Assembly: GCA_025934835.1 (NCBI GenBank)
Contig: JAICWL010000014.1
Location: 1-51,151 of the forward strand
DNA from: Fimbriimonadaceae bacterium
Lineage (GTDB): Bacteria; Armatimonadota; Fimbriimonadia; Fimbriimonadales; Fimbriimonadaceae
DNA length: 51,151 bases
Direction of reading: 5' to 3'
Of this stretch, positions 1-7,472 are shown one piece after another. The notes under the pieces were generated by a model. The model saw only the letters and a program-made list of their open reading frames with translations. It ran no database searches and was not told where the DNA came from. Positions within the stretch are counted from its first letter, which is position 1; every line of letters begins with the position of its first letter. A program made the translations under genes and the position numbers.

Positions 1-1382
1 CCGGATTCGCAGTCGCCGATGGCAGCTCGAACAACCGCTTCATAGGGAATTCCTTCACCCACGGCGGAGACGGGTTTTTTCTTTCCGACCGCGTCAATGG
101 GGGCTTCGATCCTCAGACAAAAACGTTCAAGTTCACGGGTAGCTCGGACGGCAATATAGTCGCGGACAACGATGGCTCCTGGGCCTCGGCGAATGCGTTC
201 GAGGGCACGTTCTCTGCCGGGAACACCTACCTCGGAAACCTTGCGGAAAACTCCAATTACGGCTTCTGGCTCGGCTACTCCTCCCACACTCGAATCGAGA
301 GAAACCGAATCGAGAATTGTGCAAGCGACGGAATCGCAATTGAGCAGGGCCGAGAGAATGTCATAGCCCACAACGTTCTTGCGAATGTCCACGGGACGGC
401 AGTTCATCTATGGTCGGGCACGGCCCCGGAGCACAAGACCAGGCCGTCGACTATGAACGACGTACTGGATAACGTGATCTCGAAAGGCGGCCGAGCTTTC
501 GGATTCGAGAACAGCACTTCGACCCTCGTGAGCGGGAATCATGTCTCGGATACGCCCGAACCCGGTCAGGTCGAAAGCACTTCACGGGCGCCCGTAGCAG
601 CGACAAAGGGGCCCCATATCCCCGGTTTGCCGGTGCGGCCGCCCGGTTGGAAGCCCTACAGAGAGGAAGGCTATCCGATGGGTTCCAACTGGCTCCGGGC
701 CGGTGAGTTCGCCCCCGTCGACTTCCGAGATGACATCTTGGCCGTTCGCTTGTCTTCGCCGGATACTTTGGAGCTCCGACCCGTGCATCCCGGCAAGATC
801 GACCTGACATACGATGCATCCGAAATTGCTGTGACCGACGACCGGCAGCACTCCGGATCGTTCTGGGTTCGGCCCACCGGCCGCGGGGATGACCTTGGCG
901 GCTTTCGACACGTGCGGATCCAGGCTCGCTCCCTCGGTCGGGCACAAACGATCGACGAGGACTTGTTCTCGGCCGAATGGAAAGTGCGTTGGTTCAATTG
1001 GGACAAGTCCAAGCTCAAACCCGATGACGAAGCAGGATGGAACGCGCTGTTCGCTTCGAAGCCGGTCGTCGAGATGGAGCAGTCGCAAATTGCCGGGGAT
1101 TTCTCGTTCCACCATCCGGCGCCAGGAGTGAACCCGGAATACTTCGCTTTCGAGGCCTCGACGGACCTGGAGCTGGCTGAGGGCTCCTATCTACTGTCCG
1201 TGCTGCCGGATGACGGCATCCGTATTGATCTCGACGGAAAAACGATCCTGAACGGATGGCGCTCTACCCCGGGCGATTTGAGCGCCCAATTTACGGTCGC
1301 GAAAGGGGAGCACCATCTGCGGGTCCGGTTCTTCCAGACATGGGGCAACTCGTATTTGACGTTTCGCCTCGACAAGATGTAA
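1..1382 (+). CDS. C-terminal part of a secreted parallel beta-helix protein with a PA14-like domain (5' end outside window)
   Basis: The frame beginning at base 3 is open from the left edge to the TAA at 1380-1382, leaving 459 residues and no start in the window. Roughly the first 200 residues have the recurring Asn/Gly-rich turns of a right-handed parallel beta-helix (for example NSNYGFWLG, RNRIENCASDGI and NVIAHNVLAN), as in NosD-like or polysaccharide-active proteins. A linker follows, and residues about 325-459 look like a PA14 beta-sandwich: WKVRWFNWD, then LPDDGIRIDLDGKTI, then a Trp, ending in a strand-rich LTFRLDKM. PA14 domains usually bind carbohydrate. The role in glycan binding or cleavage at the cell surface is inferred. 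No catalytic residues can be assigned from this fragment. The next gene starts 49 bases downstream. Confidence 0.75.
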   Translation, partial: GFAVADGSSNNRFIGNSFTHGGDGFFLSDRVNGGFDPQTKTFKFTGSSDGNIVADNDGSWASANAFEGTFSAGNTYLGNLAENSNYGFWLGYSSHTRIERNRIENCASDGIAIEQGRENVIAHNVLANVHGTAVHLWSGTAPEHKTRPSTMNDVLDNVISKGGRAFGFENSTSTLVSGNHVSDTPEPGQVESTSRAPVAATKGPHIPGLPVRPPGWKPYREEGYPMGSNWLRAGEFAPVDFRDDILAVRLSSPDTLELRPVHPGKIDLTYDASEIAVTDDRQHSGSFWVRPTGRGDDLGGFRHVRIQARSLGRAQTIDEDLFSAEWKVRWFNWDKSKLKPDDEAGWNALFASKPVVEMEQSQIAGDFSFHHPAPGVNPEYFAFEASTDLELAEGSYLLSVLPDDGIRIDLDGKTILNGWRSTPGDLSAQFTVAKGEHHLRVRFFQTWGNSYLTFRLDKM

Positions 1383-1431
1383 TCGCCTGCGTTCGAATTG
1401 GGCGGCTCGAACGTCTTTAATCACCGGTTCC

Positions 1432-1728
1432 ATGGCCGACAACGAATCACAACAGCCCAGAGAGCCGATCAGCGTTTACTCCCACATCACGATGATTCTG
1501 GAGCAGATGGCTGCAATCTCCTGGCAGAAACTTGGACTTCAGCCTGATATAATGTCGGGTGCGATCCACACGGATCTCGCCGAGGCGAAGGTCGCTATCG
1601 ACCTTACGACCCATCTGGCGGATTTGCTTGAGTCGCAGCTCGATGATGAAGATCGTCGCCGTGTTCAAGGACTGATACGGGATCTGCGCATCAACTATGT
1701 ACAGAAGAACAGGGAGGTTGAATCGTGA
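1432..1728 (+). CDS. DUF1844 domain protein
   Basis: A 98-residue soluble protein. The pattern ISVYSHITMILEQMAAISWQKLGL, followed by an acidic helix (DLAEAKVAIDLTTHLADLLES) and LRDLRINYVQ, matches the DUF1844 family, a short all-helical family of unknown function found in several diderm phyla. The length is normal for the family. The ATG at 1432 is the only sensible start. The stop overlaps the GTG of the next gene (GTGA at 1725-1728), so the two are probably translated together. Nothing here points to a specific biochemical role. Confidence 0.85.
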   Translation: MADNESQQPREPISVYSHITMILEQMAAISWQKLGLQPDIMSGAIHTDLAEAKVAIDLTTHLADLLESQLDDEDRRRVQGLIRDLRINYVQKNREVES

Positions 1729-2261
1729 AGCTCGCGACCATATCCGGCCATCGATTGGCAAGAGGCGCTGAGAGCGCGCTCAGCCTCGTCCGGTCCCTAG
1801 CCAACCGAAGGCTCATTTCCGCGCTCAATCGATCCGAGAAGATCGAGCGGGAACGAACCCGAGTGGCGGGCCCGACCATTGCACAACGTCGCGCTGACCT
1901 GCTGGCGTTCTACGAGCTCTACGAGGAGGTGGTGGAGGTGCTTTGCGATGCGGCGCAGTACGGCCCGGCATCCAAGCTCGATGAGCGGTATCTCGCCCTG
2001 CGCGATTCGATTGTGCGCGGGTATGCGCCCGTGCGACCTTTCGTCATCGCCTACCTGCGGTTTTCGACTGACGATGCCGAGCTTGGGATGAAACTGACGG
2101 GGAAGAGCACCGACGCGTTCGAGGCGTTGGTCGGTGCGCCGACGCTCGAAGAGTTCATCCGGTTGGACGACGGTGGTATGATCTCGCGAATTACACGCAC
2201 GAGGGAGGCTTTGAATCTCTACGGCGAGCACCTGCGCCAACTCGAAGCTTGCGCCAAATGA
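1725..2261 (+). CDS. Hypothetical helical protein, coupled to DUF1844 and GNAT genes
   Basis: I do not recognise this 178-residue protein. It starts with GTG, placed by the GTGA overlap with the upstream stop and an AGGGAGG-type ribosome site at 1711-1717. It ends inside an ATGA overlap with the GNAT gene. There is no signal peptide or membrane segment. The N-terminal third is Arg-rich and basic (ERERTRVAGPTIAQRR), and the rest is predicted to be mainly helical with many Glu and Leu (FYELYEEVVEVLCDAA). Double coupling to DUF1844 upstream and an acetyltransferase downstream makes a cytoplasmic three-gene unit likely. The function is unknown. Confidence 0.8.
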   Translation: MKLATISGHRLARGAESALSLVRSLANRRLISALNRSEKIERERTRVAGPTIAQRRADLLAFYELYEEVVEVLCDAAQYGPASKLDERYLALRDSIVRGYAPVRPFVIAYLRFSTDDAELGMKLTGKSTDAFEALVGAPTLEEFIRLDDGGMISRITRTREALNLYGEHLRQLEACAK

Positions 2262-3193
2262 AGCACACATTTCGCGACGCCGACTTTAACAAGCTCGCCG
2301 AACTTTGGAATGCGTTTTATCCCGGGCGGTATGCCGTAGATGCCGATCTGCTGCGTCAGAACACAGTTGACAGCCCGCTGTTCGACTGGGGGGCTTCCGA
2401 AATACTGACCGATGACAACGATCAGGTTCGCGGCTTCGTATCCGTCAAGCGCTCCGCGGCATCGCTGTACCGAGGCCCCGACCGAGACAGCGCGCATTTG
2501 AACGCGATCGCGTACACGGATCCCCGGATCGGCTTGGACCTACTGTTCGACGCGAAGCAAACACTTCGAAACCGGGGCCTGGCGCGCCTTGTGTTTGGCA
2601 TGGATTCCGGGCATTTCTTCCCCGGCTGTCCAGTCGACTTTCGCAATTTGTCCGACTTCTTGATGATCGAGGGGTTCGCGGAAGGGGGCGAGTACTTCGA
2701 CCTGGAGCGGGATCTCACCGGTTACTCGAACAAGTTTCCGGTTCCCAAAGATGACGAGCTGAGGCTCATCGAGGCCTCGGACCTGCCGGCCCTTCAAAGA
2801 TTCCTCGAGCGCGAGTTCCCGGACCGGTGGCGCTACGACGTCACAAAGAAGGTCGCGGCCGAGGGCCCGGTTTGCGTATTTGGTCTGTTCCATGGCTCGG
2901 AAATGGACGGCTTCGCGCTGATTCAAGATTGGACCCACACGAAGCCGATCGGTGGCGCGGTGTGGCGCAAGGATCTTGGTGACCATTGGGGTTCGCTGGG
3001 GCCGATCGGCGTCTCCAAGCGACTCCGAGGTCGAGGCAGCGGAAATGCGCTTCTGGGTGAGGCTCTAAGTTGCCTCGCCGAGCGCGGGGTGCGCCGATGC
3101 ATCATCGACTGGACAACGCTCGATAAATTCTATGGCGGCCACGGCTTCGAGAAGAGTCGATTCTATCGACACTTGAGCTTGTCGCTCGAGTAG
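2258..3193 (+). CDS. GNAT-family N-acetyltransferase (probably two GNAT-like halves)
   Basis: About 311 residues. An upstream TTG at 2249 is possible, but the ATG at 2258 makes an ATGA overlap with the preceding stop and is preferred. The C-terminal half carries the acetyl-CoA binding motif A (GPIGVSKRLRGRGSGNALL, with the R-G-x-G-type loop) and the terminal FYGGHGFEKSRFYRH typical of GNAT enzymes. The N-terminal half (RGFVSVKRSA, then a Leu-rich helix with NRGLARLVFG) looks like a second, degenerate GNAT fold. Such double-domain enzymes acetylate small amines or amino-sugar compounds, but the substrate cannot be read from the sequence. It is cytoplasmic and is the last gene of the small operon with DUF1844. 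Confidence 0.8.
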   Translation: MKHTFRDADFNKLAELWNAFYPGRYAVDADLLRQNTVDSPLFDWGASEILTDDNDQVRGFVSVKRSAASLYRGPDRDSAHLNAIAYTDPRIGLDLLFDAKQTLRNRGLARLVFGMDSGHFFPGCPVDFRNLSDFLMIEGFAEGGEYFDLERDLTGYSNKFPVPKDDELRLIEASDLPALQRFLEREFPDRWRYDVTKKVAAEGPVCVFGLFHGSEMDGFALIQDWTHTKPIGGAVWRKDLGDHWGSLGPIGVSKRLRGRGSGNALLGEALSCLAERGVRRCIIDWTTLDKFYGGHGFEKSRFYRHLSLSLE

Positions 3194-3218
3194 CCCCGTA
3201 TACTGGGGACCTCCATCT

Positions 3219-4349
3219 ATGCTTCCCGTTCTCGCTTGCGCAGCTGCGCTCTGTGGTCTGGCATCCTCGCAGGTGGGCGTGCTGCAGCCGGCTCGTCTAC
3301 GCACGCTGCTGCCGAACGGATCGGCCGTCCTCGTCGAAGACATGCCCCAATCCCGGTACACGTCGATTCAATTGTTTGTTTCGTCGAGGCTGACGCGCGA
3401 TACCCCTACAACCAGCGGCTACCGGCATCTGCTCGAGCACCTCGAGGCCCGCGCCGACGGAAAGCTGGATTGGGAGCTTGAGTCTAAAGGTGCGTTCCTG
3501 TACGCCAGAACCTTTCGCGACTTCACGGTCTTCGAGGTGCGAGTGAAACCGACCGATCTCGATCTCGGGCTCCGCTCTCTCGCCAGGGTCATGAAGATGC
3601 CGCAACTGTCTCCGGAAATCGTGGCCAAAGAGTGCGCCATCATCGAGCAGGAGGAGGCCTTGGAGGATCTTCCGATGCTCGGCTCCAAGGCGGCCTGGGA
3701 TGCTGCGTACGGAGCGGACGCACTCGACCCGCTGGGCAATTTGGAAGCGATGCGCTCGGCGACGGCAGGCGGCCTGCGCGAGATCCATGATAAGGAATTC
3801 TCTGGGAAATGCCTTGCTCTCACCGTCGTGGGCCCACTGGATCTGGATGACGCGACTCGCAGAGCTTCGGCCATTCTCGAAGCCGCTCCGAAATTCGAGA
3901 CTCCAGACGGCCCGTTGCGTGGTCCGGCAAAGCCCGTGGATCTTCCGACGGTGCGCGCAGCCCCCGTGCCCGCGTTCTCCGAGCCGCTGACCGCTTGGTC
4001 GCTCGCTGCCGGGTTGGCATTGGCCTCCGACATGGAGGGGGGCTACCTTGCCTACACGCCATCGTGCCAAAAAGCTCTGATGATCCTGGGTTCGGCAGAA
4101 TCGCAGGAATCGCTGCCGGCCTCGGTCGACCAAGCGGATGCGGCAACGCTGTTTCCGCGAGGGAGGATATTGGCCCGAAAGTGGGTTTCTCGGCAGCTTG
4201 CAAGCGCTTCGGGTGACGGGTTTCTGAGAGGGGCGCTCTTGGTACAGGATCCCTCCGCGAGGCCTGAGGACCTGCTCGACAATCTGAAAACGATGACCTT
4301 TCCGCAGTTTCAAAAGGCTCTGGCCGCTTTCCAGAGGGCAGGGAAGTGA
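3219..4349 (+). CDS. Secreted M16-family zinc metallopeptidase, catalytic subunit
   Basis: 376 residues with a short hydrophobic N-terminus (MLPVLACAAALCGLASS) that reads as a signal peptide, so the enzyme probably acts outside the cytoplasm. The inverted zinc motif HxxEH of M16 peptidases is present as HLLEH at residues 70-74. Glutamates at 143-149 lie at the distance expected for the third zinc ligand. The first strand has the usual LPNGSAVLVED pattern. The protein is shorter than the usual 420-450 residues of M16B members, mainly in its C-terminal half. Its stop overlaps the GTG of the next gene, which encodes a partner lacking HxxEH. This fits the known two-subunit M16B arrangement of an active and an inactive chain. 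The substrate is unknown. Confidence 0.8.
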   Translation: MLPVLACAAALCGLASSQVGVLQPARLRTLLPNGSAVLVEDMPQSRYTSIQLFVSSRLTRDTPTTSGYRHLLEHLEARADGKLDWELESKGAFLYARTFRDFTVFEVRVKPTDLDLGLRSLARVMKMPQLSPEIVAKECAIIEQEEALEDLPMLGSKAAWDAAYGADALDPLGNLEAMRSATAGGLREIHDKEFSGKCLALTVVGPLDLDDATRRASAILEAAPKFETPDGPLRGPAKPVDLPTVRAAPVPAFSEPLTAWSLAAGLALASDMEGGYLAYTPSCQKALMILGSAESQESLPASVDQADAATLFPRGRILARKWVSRQLASASGDGFLRGALLVQDPSARPEDLLDNLKTMTFPQFQKALAAFQRAGK

Positions 4350-5521
4350 TCGCACTCGCTGTTCTGTTAGCCGCGCAATCGGTAGCGCCGCCCGTTCGCG
4401 AGCTACCCGAGCCGGCTGCTCGAGAAACCAGTATAGAGGCGTCAGTTGAGCTTCCTAAGCTGACCGACGACCAGTTCGCCGCCTTGGCCGTGGTCGTCAG
4501 GACGATTCCGAAGCAGACGGAAGAGTACATCCGACGGGACATGGCGAGCATCACGCTCGGCGGGCAGTCGCCCAGATGCGAGCTCACACCCGACCACATC
4601 CGCATCGGTATCGCCATGCCGCCTGGGGACGTCCGCCATGGGCTGGGCATTCTCGAATCGCTTGTGCGGCGTCCCAGCCTGTTTCAGGACGCATTGAATG
4701 ACAGCGCGGACTCGCTGGCGACAAGACGCCTGGGCCCTTGGGAAATGGCATTGCAAGGGCGGGTATCGGCATTCCGGATTACCCATGACCAGGCGGCCGC
4801 GATCATGCGCTACATCTTTCGGCCGGACCGTATCTACGTGGCCGTCGGCGGTCAACTGGAGCCTGGGCTCGCAGAGTCCGAATGGGAACGGCGGACTGCC
4901 GGGTGGGCAGCGCCATCGAGACTCGAAGAGTTTCCCAGGCTGCACCGCCCCGCATTGCCCGTGCAGCAGCCGGGCCCCGTTTCGACTCTCGAGCTGAGAG
5001 GGAAATCCTTCGTCTCGAGCGACGTCGCAATGAGCCAAAGGCTGCTTGCCTTGATGGCGCTGGGGGCAGGGAAGGGCTCGAGCCTGTTTCGGATATCGCG
5101 CGAAACCCACGCCTGGAGTTACCGGCAAGAGGGGGTTCTGTGGCCCGTGCCGGGCGGATGGGAGCCGAGGCTGATCGCGCTGAGTGCCAACTGTCCGGCC
5201 CCGTCGGAGAGGGAGGGAGCGCTGCGCGCCGATATGCTCCAGGACGTTTCGGCATGGACCGAATCGGACCGTGCTCGCGCGCTGGGCATCGCCGACGCCG
5301 TGTTGAATCGCGGACTCGAGTTCAGTCCGATGTATTTGGGGCAGTTCGGGCCTATGTCCGCATCCCTGGATGATCAAACGTTTCTCAGCGCCTATTGGCC
5401 GATGAAGACAGGCTCAACCTGGGACCCGGAGCGGCTGTTGACCGAAATGAGGTTGTGCAACCTCGACGACTTGAAGGAGACGGCAACGGACCTGCTCCAA
5501 ACGGCAGAGCCGATCGGCTAG
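4346..5521 (+). CDS. Non-catalytic M16-like partner protein
   Basis: 391 residues, GTG start within a GTGA overlap with the catalytic gene. The N-terminus (MIALAVLLAAQSVA) looks like a signal peptide. No HxxEH is present, so it should not cleave peptide bonds. A segment near residues 240-265 (GAGKGSSLFRISRETHAWSYR) resembles the conserved SSxLFxxxRE...xxY stretch in the C-terminal domain of M16B proteins, where the substrate-contacting Arg-Tyr pair lies. It probably forms a heterodimer with the upstream peptidase. The stop TAG overlaps the stop of the convergent thpR gene in a shared CTAG. Sequence divergence is high, so the family call rests mainly on that motif and the neighbour. Confidence 0.65.
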   Translation: MIALAVLLAAQSVAPPVRELPEPAARETSIEASVELPKLTDDQFAALAVVVRTIPKQTEEYIRRDMASITLGGQSPRCELTPDHIRIGIAMPPGDVRHGLGILESLVRRPSLFQDALNDSADSLATRRLGPWEMALQGRVSAFRITHDQAAAIMRYIFRPDRIYVAVGGQLEPGLAESEWERRTAGWAAPSRLEEFPRLHRPALPVQQPGPVSTLELRGKSFVSSDVAMSQRLLALMALGAGKGSSLFRISRETHAWSYRQEGVLWPVPGGWEPRLIALSANCPAPSEREGALRADMLQDVSAWTESDRARALGIADAVLNRGLEFSPMYLGQFGPMSASLDDQTFLSAYWPMKTGSTWDPERLLTEMRLCNLDDLKETATDLLQTAEPIG

Positions 5522-6102
5522 CTGCCTTTAAGAGGCGCCGCGGCTACCTGCTCGTACGATCCATCCGGGCACGTTCGGTACAGCACAACCTCGCTCGCTA
5601 TCCACTGGGAGGCTGCTGGCCCACGAAGCGATGCAGGCAGCCTCTGAAGCGCCAAGCCCACCTTTCGGGAGGGAGGCGACACGCGGGCGAGCGTGAGGTG
5701 CGCATGAAACGCCTTCTCGTCGGGCCGCTCCGTCCAAGGAAGCGCCACGTTGGCGATAGCAGACTGGACATCCGAGATCGAGCCACGAACCGATTCGATG
5801 CCAAGCCAGAGGACTGCCGGCCGGTCCGGCCCCGGAAAACTGCCCAGCTCGGAGGTCGCGAGCTCCAGGGCTGAAAGCGCTTGCGAAGCCTGCCGAACGC
5901 TTTCTGCCAGTGCCTCGACCTCCTCGGAAGGCACTTGGCCCAGAAAGACGAGGGTGAGGTGGAACTTTGCAGGATCTACCCATTTCACCCCTTGGCGGTC
6001 GATGCGCTGCCGAAGCTCGGATTGCAAGGCGGCCGCATCCTCACGGGCTGATTCCGAAAGGTCCAGAGCGAGGAAGGCACGAAAGGTTGGCAGCATAGCC
6101 AC
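5518..6102 (-). CDS. thpR: RNA 2',3'-cyclic phosphodiesterase (LigT/2H family)
   Basis: 194 residues. Two HxTx motifs define the 2H phosphoesterase family: FHLTLVFLG near residue 47 and FHAHLTLARV near residue 134. The start FRAFLALDLSE and the length are typical of ThpR. The family opens 2',3'-cyclic phosphates on RNA ends and can ligate tRNA halves in vitro. It is cytoplasmic. GTG at 6102 or the in-frame ATG at 6096 could be the start, and neither has a clear ribosome site. It lies 3 bases after the upstream gene on the same strand, so they are probably co-transcribed. Confidence 0.88.
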   Translation of the reverse strand: MAMLPTFRAFLALDLSESAREDAAALQSELRQRIDRQGVKWVDPAKFHLTLVFLGQVPSEEVEALAESVRQASQALSALELATSELGSFPGPDRPAVLWLGIESVRGSISDVQSAIANVALPWTERPDEKAFHAHLTLARVSPPSRKVGLALQRLPASLRGPAASQWIASEVVLYRTCPDGSYEQVAAAPLKGS

Positions 6103-6105
6103 TGA

Positions 6106-6585
6106 TCAATTCTGACTCCTCACGTAAACCCGATACTTGGAGCTCGGGTCGGCGCCGTCCGCTTGGACGCTTGAATCAAGATTCTTCGGAACCACCGAAG
6201 TGCGGGTGGACGTTTGGATGACGAGAACCTCGCTGGGGGCCGCCAGCAGCTGTCCGTCGAGCACTACGCCACGAAGCTTGTCGCCTCGCGAAAGGCCCAG
6301 CCCGACGTGCTTGCCGAAGTTCATGACCAAAATGCCGTCTATGTTCGCGACGTCGTAATCGCCTGGCCAGGGCACGTCGACTGTGCGGACCATTGCGGCG
6401 AACCCGTTCTCGACCATCGAAGCCTCTGTAACGCGCGGCTCCACGATGTTTCGAGCAGCGGCAACTGCGAGCGCAGCTGCAAGGATCAATCTTCCTGCAT
6501 TTCTGAACTGCGGACGCCCGGGCTCATCCAAGCGTTGCCCGAAGACGCCGAAGGTACGCTTGCTCCAATGGAATCGGTTCTTCAC
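6106..6585 (-). CDS. Hypothetical membrane-anchored protein
   Basis: I do not recognise this protein (up to 159 residues). A basic N-terminal stretch of about 30 residues precedes one hydrophobic segment (GRLILAAALAVAAARNIVE), then about 110 residues with a strand-rich pattern (VDVPWPGDYDVANIDGILVMNF, in two parts) and a Ser/Thr-rich tail. It probably sits in the inner membrane with the C-terminal part outside. The GTG at 6585 would overlap the first 18 bases of the divergent purC. A TTG about 18 codons in would remove the overlap, so the start is uncertain. thpR follows 3 bases downstream. Confidence 0.6.
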   Translation of the reverse strand: MKNRFHWSKRTFGVFGQRLDEPGRPQFRNAGRLILAAALAVAAARNIVEPRVTEASMVENGFAAMVRTVDVPWPGDYDVANIDGILVMNFGKHVGLGLSRGDKLRGVVLDGQLLAAPSEVLVIQTSTRTSVVPKNLDSSVQADGADPSSKYRVYVRSQN

Positions 6586-7461
6586 ACGCGCCTTGCCGGG
6601 CTGCCCGAGCCTCGAGTCGGCAAGGTCCGCGAAGTGTACGACCTGGGCCGCGATCTGTTGATCGTCGCGACGGACCGGATTTCCGCATTCGATGTGATCA
6701 TGGCGAATGGGATTCCTGGCAAGGGTCGCATTCTGAACCAGCTAAGCGCCTATTGGTTCCGCGCGCTGTCAAACGTGTGCCCGAATCACATGATCTCCTC
6801 GGATGCCGCGACCATCGAGGCGCTGTTTGCAGAGCCGCATCCAGAGCTGATCGGTCGGTCGATGATTGCCAAGCGAGCCAAGCCACTGTCTATCGAGTGT
6901 GTGGCGCGGGGCTTCATTACAGGTTCGCTATTCAAGGAATATAAGGCGTCCGGGGGCCGAATCCACGGGCTCGACTTGCCCGACGGACTTGAGGAATCCA
7001 GCAAATTGCCGGAGCCGATCTTCACTCCGGCGACGAAAGCGACCGAAGGGCACGACGAGAACATTTCTTTCAAACAAGCAGCAGATCTAGTCGGCACAGA
7101 GACTGTCGAAAAGGTGCGCGACTGGACGCTCGAAATCTATCGCAGGGCCGCAAACAAGTGCGCGGACGCCGGGATTATTCTCGCCGACACGAAATTCGAA
7201 TTCGGTGAGACCGAGGACGGGTTGATCTGGATCGACGAAGCCCTGACGCCGGACAGCAGCCGCTTTTGGGACGCCTCTCGGTACTCGCCGGGGCACAGCC
7301 AACCTAGTTACGACAAGCAGTTCGTCCGCGACTTTCTCGAGAGTATCCGCTGGGACAAGCGGCCCCCCGGTCCAGCGCTGCCGGCGGATGTCGTCGAGCG
7401 GACTTACGCGAAGTACCTGGAAGCCTTTCGGCGTCTCACCGGTCTCGTGGCGCCCGAGTAG
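6568..7461 (+). CDS. purC: Phosphoribosylaminoimidazole-succinocarboxamide synthase (SAICAR synthetase)
   Basis: 297 residues. It catalyses the ATP-dependent joining of CAIR and aspartate in purine synthesis. Family signatures are clear: GKVREVYDLG near the N-terminus, LLIVATDRISAFDVI, CVARGFITGSLFKEY, PATKATEGHDENI and ILADTKFEFG. The length matches the longer PurC subtype. The frame stays open upstream of 6568, but the ATG at 6568 (MESVLHT) is the one that fits homologues. Everything before it is antisense to the neighbouring minus-strand gene. waaA follows 11 bases later. No other purine gene is nearby. Confidence 0.95.
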   Translation: MESVLHTRLAGLPEPRVGKVREVYDLGRDLLIVATDRISAFDVIMANGIPGKGRILNQLSAYWFRALSNVCPNHMISSDAATIEALFAEPHPELIGRSMIAKRAKPLSIECVARGFITGSLFKEYKASGGRIHGLDLPDGLEESSKLPEPIFTPATKATEGHDENISFKQAADLVGTETVEKVRDWTLEIYRRAANKCADAGIILADTKFEFGETEDGLIWIDEALTPDSSRFWDASRYSPGHSQPSYDKQFVRDFLESIRWDKRPPGPALPADVVERTYAKYLEAFRRLTGLVAPE

Positions 7462-7472
7462 AGACACAACCC

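Noticed and set aside
6214..6567. An N-terminal extension of PurC of 118 codons
   Set aside because: It is open in frame but does not resemble PurC and is antisense to the small anchored protein. The ATG at 6568 fits the family length.
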